Source: an uncultured Bacteroidales bacterium (GTDB lineage Bacteria; Bacteroidota; Bacteroidia; Bacteroidales; Bacteroidaceae). From it: a DNA stretch of 64,000 nt. Made by a program: the position numbers and the translations under genes. Below the pieces are notes generated by a model, which did not search any database, was not told the origin of the DNA, and worked only from the letters and a program-made list of their open reading frames with translations. Positions 42,966 to 51,782 of the stretch are shown piece by piece (the first letter of the stretch is position 1; each line of letters begins with the position of its first letter). The stretch spans positions 1 through 64,000 of the forward strand of contig CADCBO010000007.1 of NCBI GenBank assembly GCA_902799685.1, written 5' to 3'.

Positions 42966-43874
42966 TTGGACACAAACGGGACATATCATGTGCCGGTCCT
43001 TCTGCAGCAAAGCGTAGAAGGGCTTGTGACAGACCCCAGCGGGGTCTATGTGGATGCCACCTTCGGTGGTGGTGGCCACTCGCGCGAAATAGTGTCCCGT
43101 CTCAGTTCCAAAGGCCATCTGTATGGTTTTGACCAGGATGCTGATGCCATGAAAAATGTGATTGATGACAAACGTTTCACGTTCATATATTCCAATTTCC
43201 GTTACATGCGCAACTTCATGCGTTGGTACGGTTGCGATAAGGTAAACGGCATACTTGCAGACCTTGGAGTGTCTTGGCATCATTTTGATGACAGCACACG
43301 CGGATTCTCGTTCCGTTTTGAGGGGCCTATAGACATGCGCATGAACCAGAAGGAGGGTATTAAGGCATCGGATGTGCTCAATGACTATCCTGAAGAACGT
43401 CTGGCTCAGCTGTTCTGGCTATACGGAGAATTGCAGAACGGAAGACAACTGGCTCAGGCCATAGCGCGTGCCCGCAGGAATGGTCGCCTGGAGACAGTTA
43501 CACAGTTGCTCGATGCGGTGCGCGGGGTGATAGGCCGCGAACGCGAGAAGAAGGATACCGCAAAACTGTTCCAGGCTCTGCGTATGGAGGTGAACCATGA
43601 GGTGGATGCGTTGCGTGAGATGCTGGAGTCAAGTGTCGAGTTGCTTGACAGGGGCGGCCGTCTGGTGGTGATAACATATCACTCCATCGAGGACCGTATG
43701 GTCAAGAACCTGATGAAGAGCGGAAACATAGAGGGTGTTATCAAGACAGATTTCTACGGAAACCGTCAGGTGCCGTTCAAGGCTATAGGCAAACCTGCCC
43801 AGCCCGATGCTGCCGAGCAGGCTGCCAACCCGCGTTCCCGTAGTGCCAAACTTAGGATTGCAGAGAAGGTCTGA
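42966..43874 (+). CDS. rsmH: 16S rRNA (cytosine-1402-N4)-methyltransferase
   Basis: A 302-aa SAM-dependent methyltransferase that modifies the decoding centre of 16S rRNA. Motifs: YHVPVLLQQSVEGL, VDATFGGGGHSREIV (SAM site), GILADLGVSWHHFDD and RGFSFRFEGPIDMRMN. The start is a TTG (LDTNGTYHVPV when read literally); no in-frame ATG precedes the conserved motif, so a TTG start is inferred. Second gene of the cluster. Confidence 0.95.
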   Translation: MDTNGTYHVPVLLQQSVEGLVTDPSGVYVDATFGGGGHSREIVSRLSSKGHLYGFDQDADAMKNVIDDKRFTFIYSNFRYMRNFMRWYGCDKVNGILADLGVSWHHFDDSTRGFSFRFEGPIDMRMNQKEGIKASDVLNDYPEERLAQLFWLYGELQNGRQLAQAIARARRNGRLETVTQLLDAVRGVIGREREKKDTAKLFQALRMEVNHEVDALREMLESSVELLDRGGRLVVITYHSIEDRMVKNLMKSGNIEGVIKTDFYGNRQVPFKAIGKPAQPDAAEQAANPRSRSAKLRIAEKV

Positions 43875-43875
43875 T

Positions 43876-44196
43876 ATGGAGGAGAATGTCAGGAACAATG
43901 TCAGGAGGAAGGGACTGATACAGTCGGTGCCCGACTTTATCCACCGCAACATCTGGCTGCTGGTGGAGATACTGGCATGCATAATCTTCTACATCGGTAA
44001 CCGATATGCTTATCAACGTGACCAGGCTTATGCCGAGAGGCTCAGGCGTGAACTTGTAGATATGGAGTACCAGACCCTGAATACTACGAGCGACGTATCG
44101 GCCAAGAGCAAGCCGTCATACATAGAGGGTGTAGCTACCAGAAACGGCTCTGGGCTGCAGCCTGTTACAGAACCGCCGTACAAATTGCCTGAATGA
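43876..44196 (+). CDS. ftsL: FtsL-like division protein
   Basis: A 106-aa bitopic membrane protein: charged cytosolic N-terminus (MEENVRNNVRRKGLIQ), one hydrophobic segment (IWLLVEILACIIFYIGN), then a periplasmic coiled-coil-like helix (YAYQRDQAYAERLRRELVDM). Size, topology and position between rsmH and ftsI match FtsL, which recruits later division proteins. It begins 1 bp after rsmH and overlaps ftsI by 4 nt (ATGA). Confidence 0.85.
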   Translation: MEENVRNNVRRKGLIQSVPDFIHRNIWLLVEILACIIFYIGNRYAYQRDQAYAERLRRELVDMEYQTLNTTSDVSAKSKPSYIEGVATRNGSGLQPVTEPPYKLPE

Positions 44197-46388
44197 GTGA
44201 TATGACCGACAGTAATGATGCACGCAAGCAGGAGAAGAAGAGGGTGTCGCGCAAATACGTCTCCCTGTTCCTGCTCATGCTGTTATGGGGCGCACTCATC
44301 ATAATCAAGATGGGCATTGTGATGTTTGCGGAGCGTCAGTACTGGAATGACGTGGCCAAGAACATGGTTCCGGTGAACAAGGTCATAGAGGCCAGGCGCG
44401 GTAACATATTGAGCGATGACGGCCTGTTGCTGGCAAGCAGCATGATGCAGTATCGCGTTTTTCTGGATTTCAAGACTGCCGAAAAATCACCTGAACGGGC
44501 CAAGAGGGACCAGATGCGCAAGGATACGCTATATTCAGGACATTTGGATGAGTTTGCACGTCAGATGCATGAAATCTTCCCGCAATATTCCGTTCAGGAA
44601 CTGATCAGTCATTACAATAAGGGTTATCAGTCCAAGTCCCGTTCCTGGTTCCTGCTTCCGGGTGTCTCACGTAACTCATTTCCCATATCATACAATCAGT
44701 TCAAATCATTGGCCAAGACCGTATGGCTCAAACCCAAGTATGAAGGTTGGTTCTTCAGCGCCGAATCCAAGATATCACGTCAGAAACCGTTCGGCACTCT
44801 GGCTGCCCGTACGATAGGTAGTATGTTCGAGGCCAAGGACTCTGCCCGAAACGGTTTGGAACTCTCTTTCGATTCATTGTTGCGCGGAGTACCAGGGCGC
44901 GGTCACATAGAGAAGGTGCAGAACGTGTCACGAATTGTGACCGAGATTCCTCAGATAGACGGATGTGACGTACACACCACCATAAACGTGGATATGCAGG
45001 ACATTGCCGAGGTGGCGCTGCGTAAGCAGCTGGAGTTCCGTAATGCGGCATCGGGGATAGTGGTGCTTATGGAGGTGCCTACCGGTGATATAAAGGCTAT
45101 TGCAAGTCTTACCAAGACGGAGTCAGGGCAGTTCAGTGAGATACAGAACAATGCGGTGAAGGAGCTGTTTGAGCCTGGTTCAACGTTCAAGCCGGTTTCC
45201 ATGATGGTGGCTCTTGATGACGGCAGGATAAAACTGACTGACAGTGTCTATTGCGAATACGGCCGATACACCGGATTCGGAGGTGGTGCGGTCATGACTG
45301 ATGCAGGCAACGGGTACGGATGGCTGGATGTGCCGGGTATAATAAAGAATTCGTGCAACATAGGAACATCCAAACTTATAAATGCTGCATACAAGAGTGA
45401 CCCAAAGGCGTTTGTGGACGGCATTTACCGTACAGGCATAAACACACATTTTGACCTTCAGCTTACGGGAACTGCGGCTCCTGTCATAAGGCGTGAAGGA
45501 AACTGGGATGCCACGCGTCTGCCTTGGATGTCCATAGGCTATAACACCCAGTTGCCGGTAATAAATACGCTGGCGTTCTATAACGGTGTGGCCAACGGAG
45601 GCTGCATGGTCGCTCCCAGACTGGTTACTTCGGTCACACGGGACGGTGAGGTTATAAAGGAGTTCCCGGTTGAGGTAGTGCGCCGTCATATGTGTAAGGA
45701 TGAGACCTTGAAGCAGGTTCAGTTCCTGCTTGAGAATGTGGTGCAGAACGGAACGGGCAGGAATGCGCAGTCCAAGTATTTCAGTGTGGCCGGTAAAACG
45801 GGTACGGCACAGCTGTCACAAGGTGCTGCCGGTTACAAGAACGGTCCACGCAGGCACATGGTGTCATTCTGCGGGTATTTCCCGGCCGACAACCCGCAGT
45901 ATTCCTGCATAGTGTCCATACGCACGGACGGTGGTGCTGCCGGCGGTGCCACATGGGCCGCGCCGGTATTTCATGAAGTGTCGGAAAAGGTTATGGCAAG
46001 CCGTAACCTGCGTGACATAAAGGAGGCGTATGACTCTACGCACCAGTTTATACCTAAAGTTCTTCCGGGAGACCTGGCCAAGGCAGGTACCGTGCTCAAG
46101 GGGTTGGGCAAGAAGGAGTTGATGAGCCGTGAGGACAGGAACGTGGCCGACACAGTGTGGGGCACGGTAAGATCCGATTCCGGACGCTATGTGATGAACC
46201 ATGTGGAGTATGCCCAGGGGGTGGTTCCCGATGTACGTGGCATGGGCGCTACCGATGCCCTTTATCTTCTGGAAAAGATGGGACTCCGCGTAGAGCTCAA
46301 GGGCGTGGGCCATGTGAGGAGTCAGAGCCTGCAACGGAACACTCATTTCCGCAAGGGTGACAGGATACAGTTGACGTTATCAATGTGA
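44193..46388 (+). CDS. ftsI: Division-specific transpeptidase (penicillin-binding protein 3 / FtsI)
   Basis: A 731-aa septal peptidoglycan transpeptidase. One N-terminal membrane segment (about 24-44), a dimerisation domain, then the transpeptidase domain with S330-TFK (SxxK in EPGSTFKP), S387-CN (SxN) and K535-TG in VAGKTGTAQ. A C-terminal PASTA-like domain (VVPDVRGMGATDALYLLEKM) follows, a common feature in Bacteroidota FtsI. Target of beta-lactams. Follows ftsL with overlap. Confidence 0.95.
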   Translation: MSDMTDSNDARKQEKKRVSRKYVSLFLLMLLWGALIIIKMGIVMFAERQYWNDVAKNMVPVNKVIEARRGNILSDDGLLLASSMMQYRVFLDFKTAEKSPERAKRDQMRKDTLYSGHLDEFARQMHEIFPQYSVQELISHYNKGYQSKSRSWFLLPGVSRNSFPISYNQFKSLAKTVWLKPKYEGWFFSAESKISRQKPFGTLAARTIGSMFEAKDSARNGLELSFDSLLRGVPGRGHIEKVQNVSRIVTEIPQIDGCDVHTTINVDMQDIAEVALRKQLEFRNAASGIVVLMEVPTGDIKAIASLTKTESGQFSEIQNNAVKELFEPGSTFKPVSMMVALDDGRIKLTDSVYCEYGRYTGFGGGAVMTDAGNGYGWLDVPGIIKNSCNIGTSKLINAAYKSDPKAFVDGIYRTGINTHFDLQLTGTAAPVIRREGNWDATRLPWMSIGYNTQLPVINTLAFYNGVANGGCMVAPRLVTSVTRDGEVIKEFPVEVVRRHMCKDETLKQVQFLLENVVQNGTGRNAQSKYFSVAGKTGTAQLSQGAAGYKNGPRRHMVSFCGYFPADNPQYSCIVSIRTDGGAAGGATWAAPVFHEVSEKVMASRNLRDIKEAYDSTHQFIPKVLPGDLAKAGTVLKGLGKKELMSREDRNVADTVWGTVRSDSGRYVMNHVEYAQGVVPDVRGMGATDALYLLEKMGLRVELKGVGHVRSQSLQRNTHFRKGDRIQLTLSM

Positions 46389-46394
46389 CAATAT

Positions 46395-47843
46395 ATGGTG
46401 ACAATAGGAGAACTTATATCAGGTCTTAAGACACTTAAAACGGTTGGAGATACCGGAGTAGAGGTGACTGACATCCAGCTTGATTCCCGTAAGGCGGGCA
46501 AGGGATGTCTGTTTGTGGCTATGCGCGGTACTACGGTAGATGGACATCAGTTCATATCAAAGGCCATAGAGTTGGGTGCTGCATCTGTATTGTGCGAGGT
46601 GATGCCGGAGCAGACAGTTCAAGGTGTAACATATATACAGGTACCTGATTGTGAGGATATTGTGGGCACGGTAGCTACACGTTTCTTTGGCAACCCCACC
46701 GATAAGGTCAAGCTGGTGGGTGTGACCGGAACAAACGGTAAGACCACTATTGCAACCTTGTTGTATAATATGTTCCGTAAGTTCGGATACAAGGCCGGTC
46801 TGCTCTCGACAGTGTGCAACTATATTGACGGTGAGCCTATACCTGCCGATCATACCACCCCCGATGCCGTTACCTTGAACCGTCTGTTAGGTCGTATGGC
46901 CGATGAGGGTTGCAAGTACGTATTCATGGAGTGCAGCTCACATGCCATAGTACAGAAACGCATAGGCGGACTCAAGTATGCAGGAGGAATATTCACTAAC
47001 CTTACCCGTGACCACCTGGATTACCATAAGACAGTGGAGAACTATCTCAAGGCCAAGAAGATGTTCTTTGACGGACTTGGCAAGGATGCATTCATGGTTA
47101 CGAATCTGGATGACAGGAACGGCCTGGTGATGGCACAGAACACCAAGGCCAAGGTAATGACATACTCTCTGCGCAGCATGAGTGACTTCAAGGGGCGTCT
47201 GCTGGAATCCGGGTTTGACGGCATGCTGTTGGAGATAAACGGACGTGAGGCGTTCCTGCGCTTTATAGGCAAGTTCAATGCCAGCAATCTGCTTGCGGTA
47301 TATGGCACAGCCGTGATGCTGGGCCGTGACCCCGTGGAAGTGCTTACGGTAATGAGTACGCTCACTCCGGTAAACGGACGTTTTGACGCCATCCGTTCAC
47401 CAAAGGGATTCACAGCCATAGTTGATTATGCCCATACTCCCGATGCACTGACCAATGTGCTCACAACCATTGTCGATGTGCTGGACGGAAAGGGTCAGAT
47501 AATAACAGTGGTTGGAGCCGGAGGAAACCGCGACAAAGGTAAACGTCCGCTCATGGCGCAGGAAAGCGTAAAGTACAGCGACAGGGTTATAATAACATCG
47601 GACAACCCGCGCTTTGAGGAACCGCAGGATATAATCAATGATATGCTGGCCGGTCTCACCAAAGAGGATATGCAGAAGGTGATATCCATTGCAGACCGCC
47701 GTGAAGCCATACGTACCGCCTGCATGATGGCGCAGGCTGGCGATGTAATCCTGGTGGCTGGCAAGGGTCATGAGGATTATCAGGAGATAAAGGGAGTCAA
47801 GCACCATTTTGACGACCATGAGGTTATTAGGGAATCATTTTAA
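46395..47843 (+). CDS. murE: UDP-MurNAc-L-Ala-D-Glu:meso-diaminopimelate ligase
   Basis: A 482-aa cytosolic Mur ligase adding the third amino acid of the peptidoglycan stem. ATP-binding loop [10 protein letters not shown], the carbamylated-lysine region [13 protein letters not shown], and [11 protein letters not shown] containing the DNPR motif that marks meso-diaminopimelate (not lysine) specificity. Full family length. Starts 6 bp after ftsI. Confidence 0.96.
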   Translation: MVTIGELISGLKTLKTVGDTGVEVTDIQLDSRKAGKGCLFVAMRGTTVDGHQFISKAIELGAASVLCEVMPEQTVQGVTYIQVPDCEDIVGTVATRFFGNPTDKVKLVGVTGTNGKTTIATLLYNMFRKFGYKAGLLSTVCNYIDGEPIPADHTTPDAVTLNRLLGRMADEGCKYVFMECSSHAIVQKRIGGLKYAGGIFTNLTRDHLDYHKTVENYLKAKKMFFDGLGKDAFMVTNLDDRNGLVMAQNTKAKVMTYSLRSMSDFKGRLLESGFDGMLLEINGREAFLRFIGKFNASNLLAVYGTAVMLGRDPVEVLTVMSTLTPVNGRFDAIRSPKGFTAIVDYAHTPDALTNVLTTIVDVLDGKGQIITVVGAGGNRDKGKRPLMAQESVKYSDRVIITSDNPRFEEPQDIINDMLAGLTKEDMQKVISIADRREAIRTACMMAQAGDVILVAGKGHEDYQEIKGVKHHFDDHEVIRESF

Positions 47844-47853
47844 CGGGAAATAG

Positions 47854-49140
47854 ATGCTATACTGGCTGTTTGAATACTTCAAGAGAGTGGGGATAGACAT
47901 TCCAGGCGGCGGAATGTTCAGTTATGTCACATTCAGGGCCATATTCGCTCTGGTGGCATCGATCGTGATATCGTGCTGGTTCGGAAGCCATTTCATTGAT
48001 ATGCTCAAGCGCAGGAACATATCGGAAACGCAGCGCGACGCCAAACTTGATCCGTTCGGCGTGACCAAGAAAGGCGTGCCCACCATGGGAGGCGTGATTA
48101 TCATTGTAGCCATACTTGTACCATGCCTGCTTATAGGTGACTTGGGCAATGTCTATATGTGGCTCATGCTGATCACCACCATTATACTTGGAGTGATAGG
48201 TTTTGCCGATGATTACATAAAGACGTTCCGCAAGAACAAGGAGGGCCTGAACGGCTGGCTCAAGGTGTCGGGGCAGCTTCTGCTTGGCCTGATTGTGGCG
48301 CTTACGCTACGTTACAGCCCACAGGTGGTAATAAACGAGAAGGTGGAGACCCGCATTGAGAACAATACTGAGATCGTGGTCAAAACCCCCGATGTAAAAT
48401 CCACACGTACCACAATACCTTTCTTCAAGAACCATAACCTGAATTATGCAGACGCTTTCGGGTGGTTGGGCGAGAAGACCAAGTATCAGGCAGGCTGGAT
48501 TTTCTTTGTATTGCTGACGCTATTCATAGTGACAGCCGTATCAAACGGTTCAAATCTCAATGACGGCATGGACGGCATGGCGGCAGGCAATTCGGCCATT
48601 ATAGGACTGACTCTGGGTATTCTGGCATACGTGTCCAGTAACGTGGTCACTGCCAGCCATTTTGACCTTATGTATATTCCCGGCAGTCAGGAGGTGGTGG
48701 TCTATCTGTGCGCGTTCGTGGGATCGCTTATAGGTTTCCTGTGGTTCAACTCATATCCGGCACAGATTTTCATGGGCGATACAGGCAGCCTTACCATAGG
48801 CGGCATTATTGCCGTGTGCGCGCTGTGCATACACAAGGAACTGCTCTTGCCTATGCTCTGCGGCGTATTCCTGGTGGAGAGCCTCTCTGTGATCTGCCAG
48901 CGTTTCTACTATAAGTTGGGCAAGCGCAAAGGGGTTCACCAGCGTATATGGAAGCGTACGCCTATACATGACCATTACCGAACAAGCATGGAGCAGGTTC
49001 TTAAAACAGATCCCGGGAGCACGGTAAAGTTCCAGGGAAATGACAACAAGCTTCAGTTTGAGACCAAGATAACGCTCAGGACCTGGATCATAAGCATAGG
49101 TCTTGCGGCACTTACAATATTGACCTTGAAGATAAGATAA
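47854..49140 (+). CDS. mraY: Phospho-N-acetylmuramoyl-pentapeptide-transferase
   Basis: A 428-aa inner-membrane enzyme making lipid I. Conserved cytosolic loops: KKGVPTMGGVIII, GFADDYIKTFRKNKEG (catalytic aspartates), NGSNLNDGMDGMAAGNSA and a late RKGVHQRIWKRTPIHDHY with the three histidines. About ten hydrophobic segments. The protein is longer than E. coli MraY because of an inserted soluble loop near residues 155-200 (VVINEKVETRIENNTEI), as in other Bacteroidales. Confidence 0.96.
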   Translation: MLYWLFEYFKRVGIDIPGGGMFSYVTFRAIFALVASIVISCWFGSHFIDMLKRRNISETQRDAKLDPFGVTKKGVPTMGGVIIIVAILVPCLLIGDLGNVYMWLMLITTIILGVIGFADDYIKTFRKNKEGLNGWLKVSGQLLLGLIVALTLRYSPQVVINEKVETRIENNTEIVVKTPDVKSTRTTIPFFKNHNLNYADAFGWLGEKTKYQAGWIFFVLLTLFIVTAVSNGSNLNDGMDGMAAGNSAIIGLTLGILAYVSSNVVTASHFDLMYIPGSQEVVVYLCAFVGSLIGFLWFNSYPAQIFMGDTGSLTIGGIIAVCALCIHKELLLPMLCGVFLVESLSVICQRFYYKLGKRKGVHQRIWKRTPIHDHYRTSMEQVLKTDPGSTVKFQGNDNKLQFETKITLRTWIISIGLAALTILTLKIR

Positions 49141-49146
49141 CCAAAA

Positions 49147-50481
49147 ATGGCAAAGAAGATCGTAGTTTTAGGAGCAGGCGAGAGCGGCACGGGAGCTGCC
49201 ATACTGGCTAAGACCAAAGGCTTTGAAGTGTTTGTCTCTGACCTGTCGGAGATAAAGGATTATTACCGTTCAGAGCTGGAAAGACGCGGCATAGAATGGG
49301 AACAGAAACAGCATACGGAGGAACGTATCCTGGCTGCTGACGAGGTAATAAAGAGTCCGGGCATTCCCAAGGAGGCTCCCATCATACAGAAACTCATGGC
49401 ACAGGGCACTCCCATAATATCGGAGATAGAGTTTGCAGGCCGTTATACCAATGCCAAGATGATTTGCATTACAGGATCCAACGGCAAGACAACCACCACG
49501 TCTCTCATATACCATATATTCAGGATGGCAGGCATGAACGTGGGTCTGGCCGGCAATATAGGCAGCAGTCTGGCCTGGCAGGTGGCCGAGAAAAGCTTTG
49601 ACTACTATGTGATAGAACTGAGCAGTTTTCAGTTGGACAACATGTATGACTTCAAGGCCGATATTGCCATACTCATGAACATAACCCCGGATCATCTGGA
49701 CCGTTATGACCATGAGATGCAGAACTATGTGGATGCCAAGATGAGGGTTATCCGCAACCAGACCAAGGATGATGCGTTTGTCTATTGGAGCGATGATCCC
49801 ATCATAACCCGCGAACTCAAGAGGTACGGACTCAAGGCTACTCTATATCCTTTTGCCGAAGCCAAGAGGGAAGATCTGGCGGCATACGTTGAGGACGGTA
49901 CACTATACTTCAATAAACCGTATGCCTTCAATATGGAACAGGAGTCTCTGGCACTTACTGGTAAGCATAACCTGTACAACTCAATGGCTGCCGGTATATC
50001 GGCCAATATAGCCGGTATCAAGTCTGATACCATCCGTAAGGCGCTGCAGACATTCCAGGGGGTGGAGCATCGTCTGGAACGCGTGACCAGAGTGAACGGG
50101 ATAGACTTTATAAACGACTCCAAGGCTACTAACGTGAACAGTTGCTGGTATGCTTTGCAGAGCATGCCTGTAAAGTGCGTCCTGATACTTGGCGGCAAGG
50201 ATAAGGGTAATGACTACAACGAGATAGCCGACTTGGTACGCGAGAAATGCTGCGGTCTGGTATATATGGGCCTGCATAATGAGAAACTGCATGGCTTCTT
50301 TGACGGGTTCGGTCTTCCGGTGGCCGACGTCCAGTCTATGAAGGATGCCGTGGATGCCGCTTACAGGATGGCTCATAAAGGTGAGATAGTCTTGCTGAGT
50401 CCATGTTGCGCCAGTTTTGACCTGTTCAAAAGCTACGAGGACCGTGGCGACCAGTTCAAGGCTTGCGTAAGAGCTTTATAA
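49147..50481 (+). CDS. murD: UDP-N-acetylmuramoylalanine--D-glutamate ligase
   Basis: A 444-aa Mur ligase adding D-glutamate. N-terminal Rossmann-like VLGAGESGTGAAIL, ATP loop CITGSNGKTTTTSL, ELSSFQLDNM and NITPDHLDRYDHEMQNY blocks, and NDSKATNVNSCWYAL near the C-terminal domain. Order in the cluster (after mraY, before ftsW) is standard. Confidence 0.96.
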   Translation: MAKKIVVLGAGESGTGAAILAKTKGFEVFVSDLSEIKDYYRSELERRGIEWEQKQHTEERILAADEVIKSPGIPKEAPIIQKLMAQGTPIISEIEFAGRYTNAKMICITGSNGKTTTTSLIYHIFRMAGMNVGLAGNIGSSLAWQVAEKSFDYYVIELSSFQLDNMYDFKADIAILMNITPDHLDRYDHEMQNYVDAKMRVIRNQTKDDAFVYWSDDPIITRELKRYGLKATLYPFAEAKREDLAAYVEDGTLYFNKPYAFNMEQESLALTGKHNLYNSMAAGISANIAGIKSDTIRKALQTFQGVEHRLERVTRVNGIDFINDSKATNVNSCWYALQSMPVKCVLILGGKDKGNDYNEIADLVREKCCGLVYMGLHNEKLHGFFDGFGLPVADVQSMKDAVDAAYRMAHKGEIVLLSPCCASFDLFKSYEDRGDQFKACVRAL

Positions 50482-50490
50482 TAGAGGATT

Positions 50491-51774
50491 ATGGAGAGTA
50501 CCGAGGACAAACCCAAACGCAGGCAACTGCTTAACGGAGACCGAACCATATGGGCAATGGTGTTCGTTCTGTGCGCCATATCATTGGTAGAGGTGTTCAG
50601 TGCGAGCAGTCGTCTCACTTTCGGCAAGGAGAGTTTCCTGACACCTATCATATCTCATTCCGTGCATCTTGGCATAGGTTTGGTGGGTATGTACCTGGTG
50701 CACCTGCTCCATTATAAGTGGTATAAGCTGTTCCCGGTATTGCTGGTTCCGCTGTCTGTCATATTGTTGGCTTACCTTTCAGTACAAAGTGCAAGCTCTT
50801 CGGGGGCTGAACGCTGGATTAACATGGGCTTTTTCCAGTTGCAGCCGTCGGAACTGGGCAAGATAGGCGTGATCATGTCGGTAGCTTACTGGCTCTCCAA
50901 ACTGAAACAGGACGATCCGCTGAGCCAGTCCAACACTTTCTGGAAGATAATGGCTCTGACCGGACTGGTGTGTCTGCTTATTGTGGGTGAGAACCTTTCA
51001 ACTGCAGTGTTGCTGGCCGGGGTGATATTCGTTATGATGATATTGGGCGGCATAGCATGGAGACGAATGCTGGCCTTGACCGGAGTGGTGGTAGCGGTAG
51101 GAGTGGTGGCCGTGGTAATACTCCTGTTTGTTCCGGCTCAGACCATACGCGATTCCAGGATAATACCGTCACGTGCCACCACATGGCAGGCCAGATTGCA
51201 GGATTTCTTCCAGCCGGGCAGCGAAGGTGATCCCACCGCATATGATTATGCCAGGACCGTGGCACCTGAGAAACCTCAGGAGACACATGCCAATATTGCG
51301 ATAGCCACAAGCAACATACTGGGTAAGGGACCCGGCAACTCCGATGAACGCGACTATCTGCAGGAGGCCAGTTGTGACTTCATATACGCTATCATAATAG
51401 AGGAACTTGGCATGGTGGGCGGCATATTTGTGATGTTGGTATATATAGTCTTGCTGTTCAGGGTGGGACGTATAGCCACCAGGTGCAAGGAGAAATATCC
51501 GGCCTATCTGGCGATGGGATTGGGTATGCTATTAGGGTTGCAGGCATTCATAAACATGTCGGTGGCGGTGGGGCTGTTCCCAGTGACCGGTCAGCCGCTG
51601 CCGCTTATAAGCAAAGGAGGTACGTCAGTCCTTATGACCAGCGGCTGTATTGGCATGCTTCTGGGTATCAGCAATACATTGGACAGGGAGGCTAACGGTG
51701 ATCATGTATTGGGGATGGAGACTGAGGTGCCTGCACCGATAGACGGCAACGAATCATTTGACGAAAACAACTGA
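50491..51774 (+). CDS. ftsW: Septal peptidoglycan polymerase FtsW (SEDS family)
   Basis: A 427-aa polytopic membrane glycosyltransferase of the SEDS family that works with FtsI at the septum. About ten membrane segments; conserved blocks include GAERWINMGFFQLQPSELGK, LLIVGENLSTAVLLAG (the catalytic Asp region shows E in this motif), EASCDFIYAIIIEELG and GLFPVTGQPLPLISKGGTS. The cytosolic N- and C-terminal tails are polar. Confidence 0.94.
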   Translation: MESTEDKPKRRQLLNGDRTIWAMVFVLCAISLVEVFSASSRLTFGKESFLTPIISHSVHLGIGLVGMYLVHLLHYKWYKLFPVLLVPLSVILLAYLSVQSASSSGAERWINMGFFQLQPSELGKIGVIMSVAYWLSKLKQDDPLSQSNTFWKIMALTGLVCLLIVGENLSTAVLLAGVIFVMMILGGIAWRRMLALTGVVVAVGVVAVVILLFVPAQTIRDSRIIPSRATTWQARLQDFFQPGSEGDPTAYDYARTVAPEKPQETHANIAIATSNILGKGPGNSDERDYLQEASCDFIYAIIIEELGMVGGIFVMLVYIVLLFRVGRIATRCKEKYPAYLAMGLGMLLGLQAFINMSVAVGLFPVTGQPLPLISKGGTSVLMTSGCIGMLLGISNTLDREANGDHVLGMETEVPAPIDGNESFDENN

Positions 51775-51782
51775 CTTTTCAT